NCBI GenBank assembly: GCA_964006375.1
Contig: OZ023266.1
Span: 17,041,565 to 17,105,564, forward strand
Source of the DNA: Tillus elongatus
Lineage: Eukaryota; Arthropoda; Insecta; Coleoptera; Cleridae
Direction of reading: 5' to 3'
Length of the DNA stretch: 64,000 nt
Position 1 is the first letter of the stretch, and every line of letters starts with the position of its first letter. The position numbers and the translations under genes were made by a program. The notes under the pieces were generated by a model. The model was not told where the DNA came from, did no database searches, and saw only the letters and a list, made by a program, of their open reading frames with translations. Positions 48,636 through 59,000 of the stretch are shown here, piece after piece.

Positions 48636-49205
48636 TCAAATTTGTAAATAGACATGGTCGTCACGTGTTATTTGTTTCGGACGACCTCACTGATTTTTAT
48701 TGCCGAATGACCCTGTTTCGCCCAAACGATGATATACGTTTGCAAAAGTTTTATGATTTGGCTGCCTTCTATTTGCATATAACCGTCCATACCTTCCGGC
48801 TGCTGATCGGGTGCAATAATTTTCTTGTCGTATACACAAATCATATACCACATTTCTTCATTGTTAAATTAATTGCACAGTGGCATTTCAATGAAAAAAA
48901 TAACTAAAGCTTGTTAATTACCCTTTAAAAAGACAATAGATTAATAAACTGACATAACAAAACTAATCCACTCAAAATAAATTACATTAACTAACAACAA
49001 TTATCTGACAGCCCAAAGCACGCTGTCTATAAATGAAATATTTTTTGAAATTCCTTTCCGAGGCTCGGAAATGTTTAATCGTATTTTTCTCGAGAATGGT
49101 AGAAATTATCAAGTTGGAGCAATATGAACGATTTTACATGAAAATGATGTTCATATCATGTTTTATAATCAAAATTACTAAAAAAATTTCTCAAAAAAGG
49201 TATGA
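48636..49205. other. Unassigned AT-rich sequence
   Basis: ORFs at 48665-48907 and 49033-49389 have no recognisable motif; the second overlaps the right arm of the TIR element. Nothing supported. Confidence 0.4.
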
Positions 49206-49390
49206 CCCAATTTCATCATCACACGAGCTATACGTGGCACCCCCTGTAACAAAACGTAAAATAATAAGGAAAATAATAAACGACTTACGAATACATTGTG
49301 AATTTATTAGCAAAAAACGAAAAAAATATGTCACCTTTTACACCCTCTGTATCTTTTTCCACAACACCATTTTATTAAGGCATCTTTGAT

Positions 49391-51144
49391 TAGTGATGGG
49401 CAAAACGGTTGTTCTCTATTAACAGTTGAACCTGTTAACCTTATTTCATAATAACAGTTGAAAATAACAGGTTCCGTTATTTATTTTACTTTTACGTTAC
49501 CTATTTTGAACTGAATAGTCGATCGATAGCATATTTTAGTGTTATATGTATGAACTATGAATTATTAAGAATTCCACGTAGACGTAGTAACAGTAGCTGA
49601 ACCCGTCCGGTGGTGTAGTTGGATAAAGGAGATTCGCTGCTACATGGGTTCAATCCCCGGGTGATGTAACTATCAGTTGATCCGGGGCCTGAGGTGTGAA
49701 CATGTAAGAAAGGAGGCTTGTTCACTATGCCACCTTAGTAATCAAGGTTATTCGGGAAAGGAAACCTGATTACCTATATGACTGTGTTAGCCTTCGAACT
49801 AATGTACATGACAGACTCCTGCGAAGCACGAGTTACTTGACTGTTCCTATACATAGAGCTGCAAGTTTTAAAAGATCTTTTGTTACTTAATATCTTACCT
49901 ATTCAATTATCTGCGTAGAAAGGGTATAGCTTCCCTTTCAATAGGGACTGTAAAATATGATTTGGGACAGCGTCTGTTAGCTGGGACATATGAACTTGAT
50001 ATTACCCTGTTTTAATTTTTTTTTTCTGTAGCTGGGTATGTTGAACAACAGTTCGCTGAACATGTTCATTTGTACTGTGAGTGCAATAAATATTGTGATT
50101 ATTATTATTATTATATTATTATAATGTTTAAAATAAAAAATATTTTTGTTTTATGTTTAAAACAATTAATAAATTTTTTATAAAAAAATGATGAAGGGTT
50201 TTTTTGGGTATTCATCACTAATAATAATTTGGTAAAAAATTAATGAAAGTTGATGGAGTTTCCGCAAAACCGGAAGCTGGCTGCATTGTATTTTTACACT
50301 GTTATTTCACGTAGTGTACAAATCTCAAATTTTGTCGATATCAAACAAAGGGCTAAGAAATGATAATAAGCATGTCGTAAATCTGTTGCCACTCTGAAGT
50401 GAAACTTTAAAAAATTAGAAAGGAGTCTTTTATAAGTATTTACTTACTTAGATGTTTTAGGAATTATAAACTAGTCATTTCTCACAAATTTATTTTGTTA
50501 GGGGTCTTTACCTAAATTTCAATGTCACAGCAAGAATTATCACGTCTTGGGACGTTAGAACTTTTATTGCAAGGCAGCACTATCTTCAACAAATAAATGC
50601 TTTATACACTACTACACTACAAAAGAAGTGATTCTAAGAACTGCAACATACTGCAGCTCTCATAAAATTTCGGTAAATAAATTTGTCTTTATTCTGTACA
50701 TATGGTTTGTTATTAAATTATACTTTTATTCTTTCTTAGAAGGATCTCTAGTTACATTTTCGATGTTCGGTTCATCTTTATCAGTACGCTTACCGACGAT
50801 CCTACGTTTCCAAAGCTGTGAGCGAGAGCGAGCACACTAGTATAAAGTGTTAAGTATTATGTTATGAAGTAAAGTCTGCTATATACTGTATACCCATACA
50901 TATCATTTAGCATTCCCAGTCTCATGTCCATTCATCTCGTTAAATTGAACAGTTGCCGATGAAAACGATGTTTATTCATTGAAGCTAATTGCAGTGGAAC
51001 AGAAACAGATACGAGTCCTAATTCTAGTGTAGTGTAAAGCGTTTTTTTGTACCTGTTATTTTTATATATCCATAACAGGTGGTTACCGTTGCGGTTCGGC
51101 AACCGTTAAAAAATAACAGATTGTTAAATAACGACCCATCACTA
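49391..51144. mobile_element. hAT-type element, copy 3 (inverted, 1754 bp)
   Basis: Begins TAGTGATGGGCAAAACGG and ends AACGACCCATCACTA, flanked by the exact 8-bp repeat TCTTTGAT (49383-49390, 51145-51152). The right end matches the left ends of copies 1 and 2, so it is inverted. It interrupts the right arm of the 41880-51220 element and contains a SINE. Confidence 0.92.
49600..50130 (+). mobile_element. tRNA-derived SINE
   Basis: A pol III box A (TGGTGTAGTTGG, 49611-49622) and box B (GGTTCAATCCC, 49647-49657) are spaced 24 bp apart (36 bp start to start) as in tRNAs. A roughly 450-bp unrelated body follows and the element ends in AATAAATATTGTGATTATTATT at about 50085-50130. This is the standard plan of a tRNA-derived SINE with an (ATT)n tail. 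The tRNA part is too degenerate to be a functional tRNA gene. Confidence 0.75.
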
Positions 51145-51506
51145 TCTTTGATCCAATCCTCATATTTTGGTCTAAATAACCTGCGCTTACCCTATATCCC
51201 AATAGTTATGACTTAATCTGTATATTAACAATGTTTTGCAAGAAAGTTACAGTTAATTCATCAAATCATGTTTTCTGAACCTAGGAAATTCTGGTATAAA
51301 TTAACGAAATCTTTTTAGCTAGTGTGGCATTCCTTGATTGTTGTTGCCCTTACTTGGTGAAACTTGTCCATACTGCATACAGACTTGGAGAATACTTCTC
51401 TAGCTTCACTGTTTGTTTTTAGTGGTGAAGGACGTAGCCAGCGCGTGAGCTAACTGGAGCAAGTGGCCCTTCGAATTCTGGAAGTTCTAGGATGTTCTTC
51501 AATGCT

Positions 51507-51549
51507 TCTGTGACTATAGTTTCGCTGCTTGACAGCATTTTCAGACAGA
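51507..51549 (-). ncRNA. Hammerhead-like motif in left Penelope arm
   Basis: The inverted copy of the motif at 52419-52461: stem I TCTGT/ACAGA, CTGAAAA in place of CTGANGA, stem II GCTG/CAGC, GAAAC, TATA and GTC. See the right-arm entry. Confidence 0.4.
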
Positions 51550-51888
51550 TTAAAATTGAATTAGTACGAAATCATGACAACTACAAATAAATATCTGTTG
51601 CTAGGTTATGATATGATGTTTTGATCAAAAAATTTTATCAAATTGAAAATAAAATGAAACACAGATGACAGATGAGGTTTTCAAAATGTCTATGTGATGT
51701 ATGTCAATATTTAACATAAAAACTAGAACTAGTCTATAATAACTATGATAACAGTTACAACAATAAAATAACTAAACAATAACAGTATAAAAGTAGTCTC
51801 TATAGAACGAAAATATCGACATACATCAACTCATTATTATATTACAACTTTTTTGAAATAATAGTTAAATTTATTTTCTTTGACATAT

Positions 51889-52210
51889 TTAATTAGAAAG
51901 AAGAATATCCAAGAAAGGGGAATTCATTAAATCAGTTTGCTCGTTTAAAACAAGGTAGTTATTGTCGTGTGTGTGCTTTTTGACTTCTAAAGCTTCAAAA
52001 AAGTCTAGTTTACGTTTGTCATCATAAAAATGTAGTGGTTCTATGCGGTTATTTATTGTAGGTCTATGTTCGGTATCAATAATATGTTTTGCAAATGTAG
52101 ATTTGTCAGCGTGGTTATTTCTAAATGCAGAAATATGTTCTTTGTATCGGGTGTTAAAATTTCTAGAAGTTTGACCTATGTAGATTGCGTTACAATGTGT
52201 ACAAGCTAAT
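51889..52210 (-). pseudogene. Penelope GIY-YIG endonuclease, C-terminal part
   Basis: Minus-strand open frame of about 107 codons ending in TAA (51891-51889): CTHCNAIYIGQTSRNFNTRY (YIG half of the GIY-YIG motif and the catalytic Arg), KEHISAFRNNHADKSTFAKH, then KLDFFEALEVKKHTHDNNY, where Glu of FFEALE is likely the catalytic Glu. The C-terminus (MNSPFLDILLSN) is complete. The GIY half and the whole RT are missing because the right inverted arm starts at 52211. This is the nuclease that Penelope-like elements use with their RT. Confidence 0.8.
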
Positions 52211-52418
52211 TAACTGTTATCATAGTTATTATAGGCTAGTTCTAGTTTTTATGTTAAATATTGACATACATCACATAGACATTTTGAAAACCTCATCTGT
52301 CATCTGTGTTTCATTTTATTTTCTATTTGATAAAATTTTTTGATCAAAACATCATATCATAACCTAGCAACAGATATTTATTTGTAGTTGTCATGATTTC
52401 GTACTAATTCAATTTTAA

Positions 52419-52461
52419 TCTGTCTGAAAATGCTGTCAAGCAGCGAAACTATAGTCACAGA
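52419..52461 (+). ncRNA. Hammerhead-like motif in right Penelope arm
   Basis: Stem I TCTGT (52419-52423) pairs with ACAGA (52457-52461). Between them: CTGAAAA (52424-52430; canonical core CTGANGA, so one G is changed), one extra T, stem II GCTGT-CAA-GCAGC (52432-52444), GAAAC (52445-52449), loop TATA, and GTC (52454-52456), the expected cleavage triplet. The fold is complete apart from the altered core G, so it may be a weak or dead ribozyme. Confidence 0.45.
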
Positions 52462-52727
52462 AGCATTGAAGAACATCCTAGAACTTCCAGAATTCGAAGG
52501 GCCACTTGCTCCAGTTAGCTCACGCGCTGGCTACGTCCTTCACCACTAAAAACCAACAGTGAAGCTAGAGAAGTATTCTCCAAGTCTGTATGTAGTGTGG
52601 CATTGTTCATAAAAAGATAATCTGGCAGTTGCCATCAATTTGATTTATGTTTGCAAAAGAAAAACAGTCCGTTTCTTTTCTGCAATAAAACACCAAACAT
52701 ACAAATTAAATATGTTCACAAACTTAC

Positions 52728-52779
52728 CGACGTAGTTATCATTATCCACAGTATCAGCGGAGACATCAAAACCAACAAC
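52728..52779 (-). CDS. Nardilysin, penultimate exon (52 nt)
   Basis: Minus-strand acceptor ATTGTTTTTAAG at 52780, exon GTTGTTGGTTTTGATGTC.. and donor GTAAGT at 52727. The peptide is VVGFDVSADTVDNDNYV plus one base of a Glu codon. It continues KKLSIQ at the end of exon 61855-61412 as KLSIQVVGFDV; M16 peptidases have a similar conserved strand (LSVxVVG). Entry phase 0 and exit phase 1 fit both neighbours. The Asp/Asn-rich tail would be a surface loop. Confidence 0.8.
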
Positions 52780-53012
52780 CTTAAAAACAATTAAAATTTA
52801 AATTTTAGTTAGGGAAAACAATTTGATATAAATGCAGGGTTGGGGAAAAGTTGCTGTGTTTTCTTCGAAACAAATAAACGTATCATTAAATAATTTTAGG
52901 GCGATAATTTGGCGTAGGCTTTGCGTTTTTTAGAGGGCACATCACATCTAATGACGTTAGCGTTTAGTGTACCGCCGCCATCTAACATTTTTTTTAAATG
53001 GCAACATAGGCC

Positions 53013-53286
53013 AAGTGATATATTTTTTTCCTCATTTGAAGTTCGTTTCGTTCAAAAAGTATATTCGCGCTCGGAATGAAGAGAGTCGTCGCATGTTTAG
53101 ACCGTCGACGTTGCAAAACACAGCGTCCAGACCCCGGAGATCGGCCTTTGGCAGCGACAATGGCGGAAATGTGAGAGTTTGATCGCATGGGGACCGCACC
53201 TGATTCAGGGAATACGGGCGCTAAATCCGCGATCTCGCTGTGTCGGGGGTCAAGTGATATACTAAAAAAAAGCTTATTTCTTCCCA
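53013..53286. other. Unassigned insertion in the second DD41D-like element
   Basis: GC-richer sequence (ACAGCGTCCAGACCCCGGAG, CGATCTCGCTGTGTCGGGGG) not shared with transposon arms. It may be part of the same insertion as the next feature. A 71-codon ORF (52967-53182) has no recognisable domain. Confidence 0.35.
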
Positions 53287-53532
53287 GTACAAGCTGTAAC
53301 AATAACATCACCCGAGGTTCTGGCATTGTATTTGAGCAAGTTGAATGTCTGCACAAATCTTCGTAGGGGGCATAAAGCCGTCGGTCCCGTGTCCATGCGA
53401 TGTTGGGCACGTTAAAGAACCCTACCCTCCTTACAGAAAGGCAGGAGTTCGGCAAAATTTCCAGGATACTGAGGTGAAACTGCTCCCTGGCGTCGGCGAT
53501 TAGCCATAGTCGCGTTAAAGAAACAAAACACA
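53287..53532. mobile_element. Short retroelement (about 250 bp) with 12-bp target duplication
   Basis: CTTATTTCTTCC occurs just before (53275-53286) and just after (53533-53544) this segment. The segment includes GATGTTGGGCACGTTAAAGA and CTGGCGTCGGCGATTAGCCA, and ends in an A-rich run AAAGAAACAAAACACA. The A-rich end and direct repeats fit a SINE. I cannot assign its origin. Confidence 0.6.
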
Positions 53533-53688
53533 CTTATTTCTTCCTCTTTTCAAATATACTAGTAAAGTGTCACATAACTGAAGAGATAAGCATGAAATAA
53601 ATTAACAAAGATAATATAATTGCAGAACACATACAACAGCATGCAAGAAAATTTTTGACAAAAAGAACAAATTAACAGATTTTTATTA

Positions 53689-54492
53689 GCAGTGCTCGAA
53701 ATGTTGGCAATAATATAGTCTGTCTTGGATGCCACGAATTGAATTGTTGGCAATTTGTGGATGAATCGCCTGCATTTCAAGAGAAATTTGAGTTTTCAAA
53801 TCATGTAAATTAGTTGGCCTGTTAACGTACACTCAGGTTTACTCAGGTAACCCGACAGAAAAAAATCAAGTGGTCTTGCTGGTCACTTAATCACACCCCT
53901 CCGACCAATCTATCTCTGAGGAAAAATTTCATTCAAATAATGCCTGACGCCGTTGTGATAGTGTGTTGGTGCACCATCTTGTTGAAAGTAGACTTGCATA
54001 TTTGGAAATAAATTGTTTAATTTAGATATGATTTTCCGTTGGAGGAGATCGAGATATTTTGCTCCAGTTAGCATACCTTCAATGAAAGAAGGTCCTATGA
54101 AATGATTTCTTACAAAACCAGCCCACACATTAACTTTTTGTGGACATTATGTATGATCTTCCTCCATCTAGTGTGGATTAGAATCTGACCAGTACCGGGA
54201 ATTATGCCTCTTAACAGTACCATTTAAACAGAATGTGGTTTCGTCACTGAATATAACACAATCTAAAAACTTGTTTTCCTCTTTATTTTTTTCTGTAACC
54301 TTTTCACAGAATTCTAATCGTCTATCGAAATCATCTTCATTTAATTCTTGGTGAATTTGAAATTTGTAAGGGTGAAAGTTATTGTTATGCAAAGTTCGTA
54401 CCAGCTTTCTGCTAATGTCATGATTCCTTGAAAATTCTGATGTAGATGCTCTAGAATTCTCCTGCACATCTAGAACATCAAAAACTTTTCCA
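53689..54492 (-). pseudogene. DD41D-like transposase, main part
   Basis: Minus-strand pieces: KVFDVLDVQENSRASTSEFS, LVRTLHNNNFHPYKFQIHQE, CVIFSDETTFCLNGTVKRH (first Asp), then after stops near 54165-54140 VNVWAGFVRNHFIGPSFIEG, MQVYFQQDGAPTHYHNGVRH (second Asp), PQR-IGRRG, and a region where the third Asp motif SPDLxPLD is damaged by a deletion (PARPLDFF). The C-terminus LHDLKTQISLEMQAIHPQ ends at about 53689. The IGRRG spacing is like that of the element at 8485-10757. Several stops show it is dead. Confidence 0.75.
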
Positions 54493-54861
54493 TTGGTGGT
54501 CGCTGGGGTTAAAGAGTCGCGGGCCAAAGGACTCCAGGGGGCAAGCTGAGGAAGTGGAAATAACAACATAAACTCCCGATGAAGCTTTCCCCAAGACCGT
54601 CATGCGCGGTAAAAATCCGCATCCTGCACGAGGTGACCCTGCTAATAACTAAACATGACGGATCTAGACAAGGAGGTCGAACTAAACTCCCCCAATCTAC
54701 GGTGTCACGTGACCCGTGCCTATGGATGGATGGCACCAGGGCGATGGTGTCGTGAACGGAACCTCTGGAGTACCAGGCAACCCTCCAGAGTAACCCGCCT
54801 TGCACCACACAGGGGGTTCTGATGGTGTGGACAGTATTTCCCCCATTCTCGTGGGAACAAC

Positions 54862-56019
54862 ATGAAGATAATAAACACATACAAAACCAAAACCAATGAG
54901 GCTCGAGGAGTGGCTCCGGCTACAGACTTGTGCCTTGAGTCTATCCCGGAAACGGAGACGAGCCAGGGGGCGGCAGCGGACTCTGGAGGTCCCACGACCG
55001 GCGTAGATACGGGGATCAGGGGGTAGCTTCGGCCAGAGACCTGTCCCCGACACCCAAGCTGGAGGCTGGGTCCCACCGGAGGGCGGCGAGCTCCGCGGAC
55101 TCCGGGGGCCCCTCCACCAGTGAGGACTCTACTGTTAGAGTAGAGGGACTGCCCCGGCAGTCCAAGCGTCTTTCCGGGGCGCAAAGAAAGAAGCTCCGGA
55201 GGGCGCAAAAAATGGCGGCCGGGACCTGGACGGTCGAGAAACCTGTAAAGGCGCAAGAGGGGAGTGCGGGTCAGAAGAGGACGCGCTCGAACTCTAGCAC
55301 GCCCACTACAGACAGACGTTCCAAAAGGGCCAGGGTGCCTGTAAAGGCGCAAGAGGAGAGTGCGAGTCGGAAGACGCCGCGCTCTGGCTCTAGCACGCCT
55401 ACTACAGACAGACCTCCCAAAGGAACCAAGGCCGGAACACCGGCGCAGACTGGCTCTTACAGGGAGGCTGCGGAGGGCCTCGGGATGGCGGTGATTGACA
55501 GACGCCATCCTGAGGTCACGCTAGACCAGGGGAAGGCGGACCTGATCCAGGCTGCGGTGGTAGCTGCAGTGGACTCTCTTCAGGAAGGGGAGAGCCCGCC
55601 TCAGTTCCATCGGACGCGCCTGACGGGGGGCATCCTCTGGACAACCTGTGCCGGCCCGCAGTCGCGGGACTGGCTGCGGAAAACGATCGGGGGCCTCGGT
55701 CAGATTTGGGAGGGGGCGGACTTGACAGCCGTCGAGCCCAAGGAACTCCCAAAGAGACGCAAGGTCCTCGTACGGATCCCTGACACCGTCCCGCAGGAGA
55801 CGGTGATCAGCAGACTTAAGATCCAGAACCCTGAACCTGGGGACGCAACACTGGTCGGTTCTAAGCAGGAAGGCAGAGGAGAAAGGACAGACGCTCGCCT
55901 TCTCGATCGACCCGACATCTTACAGAGCCCTTGAAGGAACCTCCTTCAAGGCATTCTGGGGCATGGGAAGGGTTAGCTTCCGCCCACTGGGGAAGCAATT
56001 AAGGGTTAATGGGACTTAG
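54862..56019 (+). pseudogene. LINE J ORF1 (DUF4780-like), two frameshifts
   Basis: Three frames read in succession. From ATG 54862: MKIINTYKTKTNEARGVAPA, up to about 55020. Then a second frame, open from 54939 and including the ATG at 55212: SKRLSGAQRKKLRRAQKMAA, two copies of a SSTPTTDR-type repeat, then MAVIDRRHPEVTLDQGKADL, TRLTGGILWTTCAGPQSRDW and VEPKELPKRRKVLVRIPD. Near 55835 a further shift leads to the third frame: QHWSVLSRKAEEKGQTLAFS, ending RVNGT and TAG at 56017-56019. The middle and last parts match the pattern of the DUF4780 domain known from insect LINE ORF1 proteins, which bind RNA or DNA. Indels in the G run near 55015-55023 and near 55835 explain the breaks. The stop overlaps the ORF2 start by 11 nt. 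Confidence 0.75.
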
Positions 56020-59000
56020 GTTCCTTCAGGTCAACCTCCAACACAGTAGGGCAGCCACGGCCGGACTACTAATGGCTCTGAGGAACACGGATGTGGCCCT
56101 CATCCAGGAACCGTACTCCTACAAAGGAGAGATCAAGGGACTTGGCGGAGCTACTGGAAAGCTCATCTACAGCAGGTCCAGCGAGAATCCGAGGGCCTGC
56201 ATTTTTGTCAGGGAAGGGATAGAGTTTCTCCCTCTAATGAATTTCTGTTCCAGGGACCTGGCAACGATCAAAATCCGATGTGGAGGAGCGGATGGGCTGA
56301 GGGACATTACTGTCGCGTCAGCCTATCTGCCAGGGGACAGCACGGACCCTCCTCCACCCAACGAATTGGAGCAGCTGATGGTGGGTAGCAGAGCAGGTGG
56401 ATGGCAGACCATCATCGGCATGGATGCGAATGCGCACCATGAGTTGTGGGGTAGCTCGGACACAAACTCTAGGGGTGAGGCACTTTTACAATTCTTTATG
56501 ACATTTAATTTAGACATATTGAATAGAGGTAATAAACCGACATTCGTCACAACACGGCGTGAGGAAGTTTTAGACCTAACAGTTTCCACCCAGTTTCTGG
56601 GTGACTTTGTTAAAAGCTGGGCTGTGTCTGGGGAAGTGAGTAGCTCAGACCACAGATACATCCGGTTTGAAATCGCCAAAGTCGAAAGAGAAACGGTATG
56701 GTACCGGGACCCCCGCAAGGCGGACTGGGAAGCCTACAGGGCAGACCTAGCTGTGGAACTGCGGGGGGTTGAGAGTGCCATAAGGGATTCAATAGACCTC
56801 GAGATTGCAGCAGTCCAATTGCGAGACGCAATTACCTCGGCCTATAACGCCAACTGCCCCCTGAAAATGAGGGTGTCCACCAGGAACGTCCCATGGTGGA
56901 ACGAGGACCTCAGGCAAAGGAGGACGCAGGTTCGTAAGCTGTTTAACGCGGCCAAAAGGTCGGGAGCATGGGATGAATATAGACAGGCCCTATCGACCTA
57001 TAACAAAAGACTGAGGGACGCCAAGAAGGAGTCGTGGAGGAGGCACTGCGAAGAAGTGGAAAACACGTCCGAGAGTGCTCGACTACACAAGATCCTGTCT
57101 AAGGGCCCTCAGACTAACATAGGCTCCCTTAGAACACTCACGGGAGGCTTTACAAGCTCGGGGGAGGAAACTATGGAAATTTTACTCCAGACGCACTTCC
57201 CCGGCTGTAACATAATAAACCAATCACCTCCGGACTGGGAACACTCAGAAATAGAGGCGCCTTATAGGCGGGCATCTAGAGTAGACTGGACAGTCGCTAA
57301 AGAGGTGGTTACCTGGAGCAAAATCAGATGGGCCATTAACAGCTTTAAGCCATACAAATCGCCGGGATTTGATGGAATAATGCCCATCATGCTCCAACAG
57401 GGGATAGATATACTGGCGCCGGTGCTTACCCTCATTATGAGGGCCAGCCTGGCTCTGGGGTACATTCCGAGGGCATGGAGACTGGCCAGGGTTGTATTTA
57501 TTCCTAAACCTGGGCGTCCAACAGACCAGGCAAAGTCCCTGAGGCCAATAAGTCTCATGTCCTTCTTGCTGAAAACAGTGGAAAAACTGCTCGACCGGCA
57601 CATTAGGGGCGGTGTACTGGAAGCATATCCTCTACATTGCGGACAATATGCATACAGAGCAGGATTCTCAACAGAAACAGCACTGCACCAACTGGTGCTG
57701 AAACTGGAGAATACGCTGGAGAACAAGGAGGTGGCGCTGGGGGCCTTCCTAGACATAGAGGGGGCCTTTAGCAACACCTCGTTCGGATCGGTTCTGGCAG
57801 CTGCCCGGGAGCGTGGAATAGAGGAGACCTGCTGCAGGTGGATCGGTTCCATGCTCAGAGACAGGGCGGTGTTCACCTCACTCGCGGGAGGGACTCTGCT
57901 GGCGGGGGTCGCGGCGGGGTGTCCGCAGGGGAGCGTTCTGTCTCCCTTGCTCTGGTGTCTAGTCGTGGACGGCCTGCTGGGGAGGCTCTCGGGAGGGGGG
58001 TATGAGGTACAGGGCTATGCGGACGACATTGTCATCATAGTCCGAGGAAAGGTCACACAGGCAGTGTGGGAGCGTATGCAGACTGCACTGAAAGTGGTGG
58101 AAGGGTGGACGGTTGATCAAGGGCTCGGGGTGAGCCCCGAGAAAGCAACCGTCGTGCCGTTTACGAGGAGGAGGAAGTGTGAAAGCCACAGAACTCTCAC
58201 TCTATACGGTAGGAGCGTTCCAATGGCCAGGGAGGTAAAATATCTTGGGGTCGTATTGGACTCTAAGCTAACCTGGAATGGTCACATTGGAAAAATACTG
58301 CGTAAGGCAGTCATGACCTTAGCCGTCACTAGGCGGCTATATGGAAAAACGTGGGGACTAAGACCTAGTATGGCCCACTGGCTGTACACAAGGGTGGTCA
58401 GACCATCGTTAACATATGAGGCACTGGTCTGGTCGCCTAAGGTGACACAATCCAGTGCCAAACAAAAACTAGGCAAGATCCAAAGGATGGCTTGCCTAGG
58501 CATCACAGGGGCCATGTCTTCAACCCCAACAGCCGCCATGGAGGTGTTGCTGGATCTACCCCCCTTACACTTAGTTATTATGGGAGAGGCCAGGCTAGGA
58601 CTATACAGACTAGCCTGCAATGGTAGACTGAAGATCAACCCAGGCTTCAGGGGCCACTGCAAAATTCAGGAGATCGTGAAGCAACCCATGCTTGAAATGA
58701 GGTCAGACTTCGCGAGCCCGCGAATGTGCAGGGAAAACAACTTCACAGTGGAAATCCCTGATCGCGGGGCATGGCGGGAGGAGACGCCGGGCATACCACG
58801 GGACGCGCTCGTCTGGTTCACGGACGGATCTGGCGGGGAGCGTGGGACGGGGGCAGGTGTTTACTCGGAAGGACCGAGGGTAAGTCACAGTATTTCCCTC
58901 GGAGCCCATGCAACGGTGTTTCAGGCCGAGATGTACACCATCCTGCACTGTGTGCGGGAGAACAAGAGGAGGGGCTACACCAACAAGCGGATCCTCATAG

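Larger units (their letters stand above)
51378..52592 (-). mobile_element. Penelope-like element fragment in inverted-repeat arrangement
   Basis: Two arms of about 380 bp (51378-51757 and 52211-52592) are near-identical inverted copies (about three differences seen). Between them lies the C-terminal part of a GIY-YIG endonuclease on the minus strand. Penelope-like elements are known for terminal repeats that can be arranged in inverted orientation and that carry hammerhead motifs. Both arms have such a motif. Confidence 0.75.

Noticed and set aside
49611..49657. Possible functional tRNA gene
   Set aside because: Box A and B are present but the acceptor stem and anticodon arm are not recognisable, and a SINE body follows.
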